Below, piece by piece: positions 24,652 to 32,957 of a stretch of DNA of 64,000 nucleotides; position 1 is the stretch's first letter; each line of letters begins with the position of its first letter. The stretch is from Archaeoglobaceae archaeon (lineage in GTDB: Archaea; Halobacteriota; Archaeoglobi; Archaeoglobales; Archaeoglobaceae). The translations under genes and the position numbers were made by a program. The notes beneath the pieces were generated by a model. That model was not told the origin of the DNA and did not search any database. It saw nothing but the letters and a program-made list of their open reading frames with translations. The stretch is taken from contig JALVJV010000021.1 in assembly GCA_027028145.1 (NCBI GenBank), positions 62,001 to 126,000 of the forward strand, in the 5' to 3' direction.

Positions 24652-26622
24652 ATGAAGACTTGCCTTAAGGAACTACAAAGATACATTCGAAAGCTCAAGC
24701 GGCTTTTGGAGATCGAAAGAAAAGCGGAAATAGATGCGATGCGGGAGGAGATGCGAAAACTCAGCGGAGAGCAAAGGGAGAGGTTGGGCAGGGCTATTTT
24801 GAATCTGAACGGCAAAATAATCGGTCAGGAATTCGGCTACAAGCTCGTTAAATACGGAAGATCGAAGCCGTTTAAGACTGAAATAGGCGTAGGCGACCTC
24901 GTTCTCATAAGCAAGGGCGAACCTTTGGCAAGCGATCTCGTTGGAGTAGTAACGGAAAAGGGATCGAGGTTCGTAGTGGTTGCGCTCGAATCAGTTCCCA
25001 AATGGGCTTTAAAGAACGTTAGGATAGATCTCTACGCGAACGACGTAACGTTCAGAAGGATGATGGAAAATTTAGATAGCCTTAGCGAGAGCGGGATTAG
25101 AGCTTTGGAGTTCGCATTGGGATTAAGAAAACCGGAGATGCCAGAGCCAATAGATTTCGAACCGTTCGATGAAGGATTGAACGAAAGTCAGAGAGAAGCT
25201 GTAAGCTTGGCGTTGGGAAGTAAGGATTTCTTTCTTATCCACGGACCGTTCGGAACGGGAAAAACGAGAACTCTGGCGGAATTTGTTCTACAAGAGGTTA
25301 AGAGGGGTAGCAAAGTTCTTGCCACCGCAGAAAGCAACGTGGCTGTTGATAACCTCGTGGAAAGACTTTTTGGAAAGGTTAGACTCGTCAGATTGGGTCA
25401 TCCTTCGAGGGTTTCAAAGCATCTGAAGCAGTCCACCCTTTCTTATCATGTGGAAGTCCATCCCAAGTTTGGGGATGTAAAAAAGCTCAGGGAAGAAGCC
25501 GAAAGATTGATGAAGATAAGGGACGGCTACGTTAAGCCGATTCCGCAACTTAGAAGGGGTTTGAGCGACGAGGAAATTCTGAGGCTTGCAAAAAGCGGAA
25601 GGAGGGCGAGGGGTTTGAGCGTTGAAAGGATAAAGTCCATGGCTAAGTGGATCGAGCTGAATAGAAGAATTCAGGAGCTTTTAGATAAGGCGAAGGAGAT
25701 CGAGGATGAAATAGTTAGGGATGTTATCGATCGCGCTCAGGTAATTTTGAGCACGAATTCTTCCGCCGCTCTCGATTTCATTAAGGACGTAGAGTTCGAC
25801 GTTACAGTTGTAGATGAAGCTACCCAAGCAACGATTCCGAGCGTTCTTATTCCGATCTCAAAAGCCAAGAGGTTCGTTTTGGCCGGAGACCACAAGCAAC
25901 TGCCTCCGACTATTCTGAGCGAAGAGGCTAAGGAGCTGAGCGAAACCCTGTTTGAAAAGCTCATAGAAAGATTTCCTCGGAATTCTAAGATGCTCGACGT
26001 TCAGTATAGAATGAACGAGAAGCTCATGAGGTTTCCGAGCAAGGAGTTTTACGGTGGCAAGCTTAAGTCCGATGAGAGCGTTAAGGGAATTACGCTTTCG
26101 GATCTCGGCGTTGAAAAACCTAAATTCGGAAGTCCATGGGACGAAATTCTCGATCCTAAAGAGGTGCTGGTTTTCGTCGATACATCCAATTGTCCGAATA
26201 GATGGGAAAGGCAAAGAAAAGGATCTCTTTCGAGGGAAAATCCGCTCGAAGCTGAGATAGTCGGGGAGATCGTTGAAAGGTTGCTTGAGATGAAAGTAAA
26301 GGCTAAGTTGATAGGCGTAATAACTCCCTACGACGATCAGGTAGATCTGCTTCGATCCGTTATAGGGGAAACAGTGGAGATAAGCACAGTCGACGGCTAT
26401 CAGGGTAGGGAAAAGGAGATCATAATAATTTCGTTCGTCAGGAGCAATAAAGATGGAGACTTGGGATTTCTGAAGGATTTGAGAAGGCTTAATACCGCTT
26501 TAACGAGGGCCAAGCGAAAACTTATTTGCATAGGAGATGCCGAAACTTTGAGCCTGCACGAAACTTACAGGAAATTCTTGGAATTCGTCAAAGCCGAAGG
26601 TAGGCTTGTCAAGCTTTGCTGA
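24652..26622 (+). CDS. SF1 helicase, Upf1/IGHMBP2-like
   Basis: 656 residues. After an N-terminal coiled-coil-like stretch and a beta-barrel (VGDLVLISKGEPLASDLVG), the helicase core has Walker A GPFGTGKTRT (about 199-208), motif II VVDEATQAT, motif III LAGDHKQLPPT, then QYRMNEKLMRFPS, STVDGYQGREKEIIIIS and a terminal LTRAKRKL. This set defines the Upf1-like superfamily 1B, which unwinds DNA or RNA 5' to 3'. The archaeal role is unsettled; replication or RNA quality control are proposals. It is convergent with trmJ with no gap. Confidence 0.9.
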   Translation: MKTCLKELQRYIRKLKRLLEIERKAEIDAMREEMRKLSGEQRERLGRAILNLNGKIIGQEFGYKLVKYGRSKPFKTEIGVGDLVLISKGEPLASDLVGVVTEKGSRFVVVALESVPKWALKNVRIDLYANDVTFRRMMENLDSLSESGIRALEFALGLRKPEMPEPIDFEPFDEGLNESQREAVSLALGSKDFFLIHGPFGTGKTRTLAEFVLQEVKRGSKVLATAESNVAVDNLVERLFGKVRLVRLGHPSRVSKHLKQSTLSYHVEVHPKFGDVKKLREEAERLMKIRDGYVKPIPQLRRGLSDEEILRLAKSGRRARGLSVERIKSMAKWIELNRRIQELLDKAKEIEDEIVRDVIDRAQVILSTNSSAALDFIKDVEFDVTVVDEATQATIPSVLIPISKAKRFVLAGDHKQLPPTILSEEAKELSETLFEKLIERFPRNSKMLDVQYRMNEKLMRFPSKEFYGGKLKSDESVKGITLSDLGVEKPKFGSPWDEILDPKEVLVFVDTSNCPNRWERQRKGSLSRENPLEAEIVGEIVERLLEMKVKAKLIGVITPYDDQVDLLRSVIGETVEISTVDGYQGREKEIIIISFVRSNKDGDLGFLKDLRRLNTALTRAKRKLICIGDAETLSLHETYRKFLEFVKAEGRLVKLC

Positions 26623-27345
26623 TCACTTACAATTCTCAAGATCTTTCTTGAGTTTCTCAACGTAAGTTATAGTCTTAGTGACTATTCCGTGAAGAACGGT
26701 AAGCTCCCTCTTCGTAATTAAAGATCTGCCGAGTATCCTTCTTAAAGCTATTATCGTTCTGTCTATTCTGTGCTTAGGATACCAGACGGCTTTCATTAGC
26801 TTTTCGAAGTTCGCAACCAAGTTCTCGATGTCCTTAGCGGTCGCATAAGTCTTCTCCTCAACCCCGTATCTCCCTTTGCTTAGCTCGTATAAGATAACCG
26901 CTACAGCATGACTGACGTTCATAACCGGATATTCCGGATTCGTCGGAATCGTCACGATCATGTGGCAGAGTTCGAGTTCTTCATCGAAGAGTCCGTAATC
27001 CTCCCTTCCGAAAGCTACGATAGCTTTTCCGTCTTTGCCCTCCAAAAATACTCTAAGCTCCTCGGGGCTGAAAATAGGCTTTCTGATGTATCTCTCCTGA
27101 GCCTTAGCGGTAACTCCAGTCGTTCCGATTAGGATGTTCCCGTGTTCAAGTATCTCTTCGAAGCTATTCAGTTTCACGGCGTTCTCGAGAATATCCTTGG
27201 CATGCGCCGCTGTTACGTATGATTGCTCCGTAACCTTGCAGTTATAAAGGTAGAGCTCGCTAAATCCGAAGTTCTTCATAACCCTCGCTATAAAGCCTAC
27301 GTTCTCGGGTATCTTAAGCTCAACAAGAAGGACGCCGACCCTCAT
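26623..27345 (-). CDS. trmJ: tRNA 2'-O-methyltransferase TrmJ (SpoU family)
   Basis: 240 residues. The SPOUT knot appears as VLLVELKIPENVGFIARVMKNFG at the start (quoted here in part), FGREDYGLFDEELELC in the middle and TIPTNPEYPVMNVSHAVAV at the end of the knot, followed by a helical C-terminus. TrmJ methylates the ribose at tRNA position 32. Other SpoU-type rRNA methylases are possible, but length and C-terminal domain fit TrmJ. It is the last gene of a minus-strand run that includes scpA/scpB/smc. Confidence 0.82.
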   Translation of the reverse strand: MRVGVLLVELKIPENVGFIARVMKNFGFSELYLYNCKVTEQSYVTAAHAKDILENAVKLNSFEEILEHGNILIGTTGVTAKAQERYIRKPIFSPEELRVFLEGKDGKAIVAFGREDYGLFDEELELCHMIVTIPTNPEYPVMNVSHAVAVILYELSKGRYGVEEKTYATAKDIENLVANFEKLMKAVWYPKHRIDRTIIALRRILGRSLITKRELTVLHGIVTKTITYVEKLKKDLENCK

Positions 27346-27355
27346 TTCGCATCTC

Positions 27356-27979
27356 TCAGAGTATCATCTTAGCTATTTCGAGGGCTTTAAGGATGTGATC
27401 CCTCGCGTTCTCTTCAACTACATCCTCGTGCCCCGGATACAACACCGATACATCCAACTTCGCAAGCTTCTCCAACGAACTTATCAGCTCGAAGCTGTTA
27501 CCTCCGGGCAGATCGACCCTTCCGAAGGCACCATGAGCGAATACCGTATCCCCGCTGAAGAGCCATTTCCTGTTCGGCTCGTAGTAGCATACGCTTCCCG
27601 GAGTGTGTCCGGGGGTGTGGATAACCTCAAGCTCAATCTCGCCCAGCCTGAATCTTTCTCCTCCCTTCACAAGCACATCCGGCTCGACGTAGAATCTGTA
27701 TCCGAAAAGCGTGTATCCGCTCTTGAGCAGTTCGAACTCCCTCTCGTGCATCACTATCTTACAGCCGAACCAGCGTTTCAGATCGACGCAAGCCATCGCG
27801 TGATCGAAGTGCGAGTGCGTTAGGAATACGAACTCTATCTCCTTTGGATTAACGTGTTTGCTTACAGCTTTGACTATAAACGACGAATCTCCTCCGGCGT
27901 CGATCAAACTCGGAACATCATCGAGCAATAGGTAAGCGTTCGCCATGAGTGGAGGCGTAACGATTCTTATCGGTCGCAT
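27356..27979 (-). CDS. Metallo-beta-lactamase fold hydrolase, glyoxalase II-like
   Basis: 207 residues. The dinuclear metal site is seen in LTHSHFDHAMAC (HxHxDH), HTPGHTPGSVCYY, GDTVF and LYPGHED. The small single-domain form resembles glyoxalase II and persulfide dioxygenase relatives; the substrate cannot be named. It lies 13 bp downstream of scpB on the same strand, probably in one transcription unit. Confidence 0.85.
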   Translation of the reverse strand: MRPIRIVTPPLMANAYLLLDDVPSLIDAGGDSSFIVKAVSKHVNPKEIEFVFLTHSHFDHAMACVDLKRWFGCKIVMHEREFELLKSGYTLFGYRFYVEPDVLVKGGERFRLGEIELEVIHTPGHTPGSVCYYEPNRKWLFSGDTVFAHGAFGRVDLPGGNSFELISSLEKLAKLDVSVLYPGHEDVVEENARDHILKALEIAKMIL

Positions 27980-27992
27980 GATCGAAATTCGT

Positions 27993-28502
27993 CTAAGTTC
28001 TTATAAACCTTTCAAGATCCGACTTAAGCAACCTCTTGATTTCCTCCGGATCATCCGTATTCAAGCCGAAGTAAACGGCGAAGTCTTTCGTAGTCGTCAG
28101 AACCTTCGTTCTGCCTTTCTTTTCAGCCTTGATTAATCCCATCTCCTCAAGCTTTTTAACGTGCTCGTAGCAACGATTACCTCTTATCTTAGCCAACTTG
28201 CTGAGTTCTATGGGTTGTTTTATCGCTATGATTGCCAGTGTTCTCAAACATCCCTTATCGAGCTCGCTTTCGACGAATTTGCCCACGAACTTCTGATAGA
28301 CAGGCTTGACCCTCATTAGGAACTTATCCTTAATCTTGACTATCTCTATCGCGGAATCTCTCGAAGAATACTCCTCGATTAACTTCTGAAGTGCGGATTC
28401 AACTTCCCTAACGCTCCTCTTAGCGATCCTCGCGATGCTTATCGATGAAAGCGGTTCCGTTGCTGAAAAAAGAATTGCTTCGACGATCCTGACGATATCC
28501 AT
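27993..28502 (-). CDS. scpB: Segregation and condensation protein ScpB
   Basis: 169 residues with the ScpB tandem winged-helix layout: ILFSATEPLSSISIARIAKRS at the start, DKFLMRVKPVYQKF, then LRTLAIIAIKQPIELSKLAKIRG, the hallmark second winged helix. ScpB dimers bind the kleisin ScpA in the SMC complex. It follows scpA by four bases, completing an smc-scpA-scpB operon. The residues after the second winged helix are short, as in many archaea. Confidence 0.9.
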   Translation of the reverse strand: MDIVRIVEAILFSATEPLSSISIARIAKRSVREVESALQKLIEEYSSRDSAIEIVKIKDKFLMRVKPVYQKFVGKFVESELDKGCLRTLAIIAIKQPIELSKLAKIRGNRCYEHVKKLEEMGLIKAEKKGRTKVLTTTKDFAVYFGLNTDDPEEIKRLLKSDLERFIRT

Positions 28503-28506
28503 ATCT

Positions 28507-29139
28507 TCAGCTGAGCGGCTTGATTTTTATATCTTCGTAAAACCTCTCCTGATATATCTCAATTTTCCTTCGGTATGCCAAATGCAGAATTGAAACGTAG
28601 TAGGAGATCAGCCTACTCGAATCGAAGCCTCTTGTGAGTTTGAAGAACGAAATCACGGGTCTGAGCCTAAATTCTCCAACGAGTTTCTCGTAAACCTCAT
28701 TTACGGTTTCCTCGATGTCCTCCTCATGCGGAACGTCCAAAATTTTCTCTTCGGCTTTTACTCTTGCAACCCTCCTCTTCCTCCTTCTAACTTCGAGCAT
28801 CTCAGCCTTCCTGAGTTCCCTTATCAACTCCTGCAGTGTCGTGTATCTCCTCGGTCTCTTCGGCTTCATCTCCGAAACTACCGTCTCCTCCGTAGGCAAT
28901 TCAAAAGTGAGATCGATTTCCGGCAATTCTTCGTCGAATTCTTCTACTTCTTCATCTTCATCGAATACGGCTTCGCTAACGAGTATCTCGGCTTTCATTC
29001 TAACCAGAATCGCCGCGTAAAGCAGAACCCTCGCAGAAAATCTCAGATCCAACTCTTCCACCTTCTTAAGGAACTTATCCGCTAATTCAACTACGTCGAT
29101 GTTCCAAGGATCGATCTCTCCCTTCTTAGCCATGTCCAC
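28507..29139 (-). CDS. scpA: Segregation and condensation protein ScpA (kleisin)
   Basis: 210 residues. The N-terminal helical part (DMAKKGEIDPWNIDVVELAD, DLRFSARVLLYAAILVRMKA) binds the SMC neck and the C-terminal winged helix (VISFFKLTRGFDSSRLISYY, LHLAYRRKIEIYQE) binds the SMC head cap. An acidic linker (DEDEEVEEFDEELPEIDL) and a basic patch lie between. It follows smc after a two-base gap. The length is typical of archaeal kleisins. Confidence 0.92.
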   Translation of the reverse strand: MDMAKKGEIDPWNIDVVELADKFLKKVEELDLRFSARVLLYAAILVRMKAEILVSEAVFDEDEEVEEFDEELPEIDLTFELPTEETVVSEMKPKRPRRYTTLQELIRELRKAEMLEVRRRKRRVARVKAEEKILDVPHEEDIEETVNEVYEKLVGEFRLRPVISFFKLTRGFDSSRLISYYVSILHLAYRRKIEIYQERFYEDIKIKPLS

Positions 29140-29141
29140 GA

Positions 29142-32100
29142 TTATCTCAATCGGATCGCCGTGACTATCGATGAGTCCTCACCCCTCGTAACACCTATCA
29201 CGGCATCGGCCATTTCAAGCATCGGCTTTCTGAGCGAAATTACGATGAACTGAGCATCCTTCGAAAGTCTCTTTATCATCTTAGCCACTCTACCAACGTT
29301 CACGCCGTCCAAAAACATGTCGACTTCATCGAAAACGTAGAATGGAGCCGGCTTATACCTTTGAATCGCAAATATCAATGCCAAAGCGGCTAAGCTCTTC
29401 TCCCCACCGCTCATAGCCTCAAGCTTCTGAACCCTCTTTCCGAACGGCTTAAACTTTATGTGCAAACCGCTGTTGAAAGGATCGTTTCCGTCCAAATACA
29501 ACTCCCCCTCTCCGTTCGCAAGCTCCTTAACGATTTCCTTGAAGTTCTCATTTATCGCGTTGAAGACCTTAAAGAAAGCTTCTCTCTTCATCTGTTCGTA
29601 TCTCTTTATCCTATCGAGGATCTCCCTTCTTTCCTTATCAAGCACCGCTTTCTTATTCAGCAGATCGTCCCTCCTCGCCTTAACTTCCTCGTATTCCTGA
29701 ATAGCCTTCATGTTCACCTCGCCGAATTCGACAATCTGAGCTTCGATCTCCTTAAGTCTTTTCTCAACGATTGCAAGAGGTGGAAGATCTTCAACCTCAA
29801 CGACTTCTAAACCTTCGAGCTCCTTAACTACTTCATTAAGCTCCTCAGCCTTAGCCTTTAACCTCTCTTCAATCGCCCTTATTCCAAACTCGGCTTTCGA
29901 TTTCTCGCCTTCAAGCCTTCTGATTTCGTCCAAAATCTTGTCCCTCTCCATTCTGAGCTTCTTGGCTTCTCTACTGACCTCTTCCTCCTCCTTACTTAAC
30001 TCTTCGAGTCTGAGCTTCAACTCCTCAATTCTCTTTCTCCCGTTCTCGATTTCTCTATGAATTTCTTCAGTTCTAAACTCGATCTGCCTCAATCTATCCT
30101 CCTTCTCTTCAATGCTTCTTTCGATTTGCTCCCTTCTAAGTTCGGCATTCTTAAGCCTGCTTTCGATGTTCATCAGAATCTCCTTATTTCTCGAATACTC
30201 CTCCTTAAGCTTCTCAAGCTCCTCGGTCAGCTTTGCAACTTCGCTACCCTTCATCTTCCCCTCAAGCCTCTCAATTTCATCCCTGAGCTTTGCAATGGCT
30301 TTTTCGACATCCCTGAGCTCCTCCTCGACCTTCTCAGCTTCGGAATAGAGTTCAGCCATCTCTATCCTTTTTTCGTTAAGCTTGAGCTTTATCGAATCCA
30401 AAAGCTTCTGAGAGTCTTCGATTCTAAGATTCAAAGCCGATATTTCACTCTTAAGCTGTGCAATCGTCACATTCAACTCGTCGATCTCAGCTTGGATAGA
30501 CCTTCTCAGATTTTCCTCCCTCTTCAGTTCGTCGAATATCTCCTCCTTCCTCTGCATCATCCCGTTTATTTCTTCCCTAAGCCTGCTCTCCTTGTTAAGC
30601 AACTCCTTGGAAAGTAGGACTCCTTTCCTCTTCTGAACACTTCCGCCGGTGATTATTCCGCTCTTCTCGATTAGATCTCCGTCGAGCGTTACTATCCTTC
30701 TTCCGTCCATTAACCTCTTAGCCGTATCGATGTTATTGACTACCAGCGTATCCCTGTAGACGAATTCGAAGACGGGCTTAAACTTTTTATCACATTTTAT
30801 TAAATTGACTGCATAATCGATTACACCTTTTTCTCTCAAAATCGAGTAGTCCAAATATACGCTGAAGTTCCTTATCTTGTTCAGAGGTATGAAGCTCGCC
30901 CTTCCGCCGTCGATCCTCTTCAGATACTTTATAGCCTCGACAGCATCATCTTCAGTTTCGACAACTATGAACTGCAGTGCGTTTCCGGCGGCTACTTCCA
31001 AAGCTAACGCGAAATCTTCCTTAACCTCTCCAAGCTGAGCTACAGTTCCGTGAACGTTTCTGAGAATTCCCTTCTCCTTCGCTTCCAAAACCAACTCCAC
31101 GGCTTTAGAAAACCTCTCCATTGCCGAAAGCTCGGTTCTGACTTTCGTAAGCTCTATCTCCTTGCCCTTAATTTCCTCCTCAATTCTCGCAAGTTCATCC
31201 CTTAGGGCAAATATCTTCTTATCTACGCTGTTCCTTCTATCCATCAGAGCCCTCAGCTTCTTTTCGGCTTTCTCGAGCTCGACCTTCTTACGCTTCAGAT
31301 CATCGAATAGGTTTTCGATCTTTATCCTTTCCTTCTCAAGCTCGAGATCGTCGATTTCCATTCCTATTCTTCTTAAGGCTTCAAGCAATCGATCCCTCTT
31401 TCTTATAAGCTCGCTTCTTCTTTCTTTAAACCTATCAAGCTCCTCCTTCTTGCTGATAAGTTCATCCTTCAGCTGTTTGAATTGTTCTCCGACTTCCTCA
31501 AGCTTTGCCCTGACGAATTCTATCTTCTGATGATTTTCCTCAACCAAACTGCTTATACTTGCCCTTTGAATCGATAGCTCCCCGATCTCCTTCTCAACTT
31601 CTTCAAGCTCATCCCTCAACTTTGAAATGCTAATCAGGATCTGCGTTCTCTCCTCTTCGAGCTTTTTCAGTTCGTTGCGGTATATATCTTCGGATCGCTT
31701 AATAGCTTCGATTTCGGAGTTGATCTTCAGAATCTCGTTCTGAATCTGCTTGAACCTAACGTCTCCGATCTTAGCAATCCTTTCCGAAAGCTCTTCCGCT
31801 TTTCCATTCAGCTCCTGAAGTCTAAGGTTGATCTTCACAATTTTCCTCGTAAGTTCATCCTTTTCGAGTTCGAGCTGTTCGATCTCGTTTTCAAGCGATT
31901 CTTTTCTCTTCCTAAGACTCAAATATCTATGGGCTTTGAGGTAATTCCGAAATCTCTCCCTTTCCTCCAAAAGAGCCTTATATCTCAAAGCCTCCTCCCT
32001 ATCCTTCTTCAAACTTTCGAGCCTCAGATTCACTTCGGCAATTACCACCTCAAGCTTCTCTATGTTCTCCCTAACTACATCGAGCTCCTGCAGAGCTTTC

Positions 32101-32582
32101 TCCTTCTTTTCATCGAACTCTGAAATTCCGGCGATGTCGTCTATGATCTTCCTTCTCTGAATCGGAGACATCTCCGCTATTCTTGTAACGTCTCCCTGCA
32201 TCACTATATTGTAGTCGTTGTGCAATCCCAAATCTTCCAAAACCCTCTCTATCTCAGAGTAACTTACGCTCTTACCGTTCAGATAGTAATAACTGTAGTA
32301 GCCTTTATCCGTCTTCTTCACCCTTCTTTTTATCTTCAATCCGTTGCTGAACGTTATTTCAACCTCGGCTTCGTTTGAGCCGATTCTGATCAGATCGGTG
32401 AGCTTATCGGCCCTCAGAGCTTTTGAGGAGGAAGTTAAACCCAAGCAGAAGAGAATGGAATCCACTATATTCGACTTACCGCTCCCGTTAGGACCGCTTA
32501 CAGCTACGAAGGGATAGTCAAAAGTAATCTCAGCTTTTTTAAAAGATTTGAAGTTTTTCAAGGAGATTCTTTTGATGAACAT
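29142..32582 (-). CDS. smc: Chromosome condensation protein SMC
   Basis: 1146 residues. The ATPase head begins FIKRISLKNFKSF with Walker A GPNGSGKSNIVDS (about 31-43). Two long coiled coils flank a hinge near residues 500-650 (GTVAQLGEVKEDFALALEVA, SGIITGGSVQKRKG). The C-terminal head has the signature MSGGEKSLAALALIF, Walker B PFYVFDEVDMFLD and the D-loop. SMC with ScpA and ScpB extrudes DNA loops and compacts the chromosome. No insertion or frameshift is apparent. Confidence 0.97.
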   Translation of the reverse strand: MFIKRISLKNFKSFKKAEITFDYPFVAVSGPNGSGKSNIVDSILFCLGLTSSSKALRADKLTDLIRIGSNEAEVEITFSNGLKIKRRVKKTDKGYYSYYYLNGKSVSYSEIERVLEDLGLHNDYNIVMQGDVTRIAEMSPIQRRKIIDDIAGISEFDEKKEKALQELDVVRENIEKLEVVIAEVNLRLESLKKDREEALRYKALLEERERFRNYLKAHRYLSLRKRKESLENEIEQLELEKDELTRKIVKINLRLQELNGKAEELSERIAKIGDVRFKQIQNEILKINSEIEAIKRSEDIYRNELKKLEEERTQILISISKLRDELEEVEKEIGELSIQRASISSLVEENHQKIEFVRAKLEEVGEQFKQLKDELISKKEELDRFKERRSELIRKRDRLLEALRRIGMEIDDLELEKERIKIENLFDDLKRKKVELEKAEKKLRALMDRRNSVDKKIFALRDELARIEEEIKGKEIELTKVRTELSAMERFSKAVELVLEAKEKGILRNVHGTVAQLGEVKEDFALALEVAAGNALQFIVVETEDDAVEAIKYLKRIDGGRASFIPLNKIRNFSVYLDYSILREKGVIDYAVNLIKCDKKFKPVFEFVYRDTLVVNNIDTAKRLMDGRRIVTLDGDLIEKSGIITGGSVQKRKGVLLSKELLNKESRLREEINGMMQRKEEIFDELKREENLRRSIQAEIDELNVTIAQLKSEISALNLRIEDSQKLLDSIKLKLNEKRIEMAELYSEAEKVEEELRDVEKAIAKLRDEIERLEGKMKGSEVAKLTEELEKLKEEYSRNKEILMNIESRLKNAELRREQIERSIEEKEDRLRQIEFRTEEIHREIENGRKRIEELKLRLEELSKEEEEVSREAKKLRMERDKILDEIRRLEGEKSKAEFGIRAIEERLKAKAEELNEVVKELEGLEVVEVEDLPPLAIVEKRLKEIEAQIVEFGEVNMKAIQEYEEVKARRDDLLNKKAVLDKERREILDRIKRYEQMKREAFFKVFNAINENFKEIVKELANGEGELYLDGNDPFNSGLHIKFKPFGKRVQKLEAMSGGEKSLAALALIFAIQRYKPAPFYVFDEVDMFLDGVNVGRVAKMIKRLSKDAQFIVISLRKPMLEMADAVIGVTRGEDSSIVTAIRLR

Positions 32583-32584
32583 TA

Positions 32585-32926
32585 TCAGTCGACTATTATC
32601 AGTTCGCTTTCGTCCTCTTCCTCAGTTACCTCTTCGGATTTCTCCGGCTCCTTAATCTCCACGAGATCCCTCTTCTTGCTCTGAGAACCTTTAAGCACGG
32701 ATTTAATGTATAGGATATCGGACATGATATTTTCTATGGCTTTCGAAAGTTCGATCAGCTTGGCTTCCAAGCTCTTCAAGTTATACTTCTCCTCAAGCTC
32801 CCTAATAATTTCCTTCTTAAGCTCCTCGATCGTCTTCGAGGACAGCATCTTCCTCAACTCCTCAAGCTCCTTCTCCTTCTCTGCAAGCTTCTTTTCGAGC
32901 CTTTCCAAAAGTATATCCCTCTCCAC
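32585..32926 (-). CDS. Coiled-coil protein preceding smc
   Basis: 113 residues. A strongly heptad-like N-terminal helix (LLERLEKKLAEKEKELEELR, then EELKKEIIRELEEKY) leads to a second helical segment and an acidic tail (EVTEEEDESELIIVD). No known domain is recognised. It ends two bases before the smc start and lies on the same strand, so it is almost certainly co-transcribed; a role as an SMC-associated or DNA polymerase-associated factor is inference from position. Confidence 0.65.
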   Translation of the reverse strand: MERDILLERLEKKLAEKEKELEELRKMLSSKTIEELKKEIIRELEEKYNLKSLEAKLIELSKAIENIMSDILYIKSVLKGSQSKKRDLVEIKEPEKSEEVTEEEDESELIIVD

Positions 32927-32957
32927 AACATCGAAATATCATAGGAAGTTAATATAG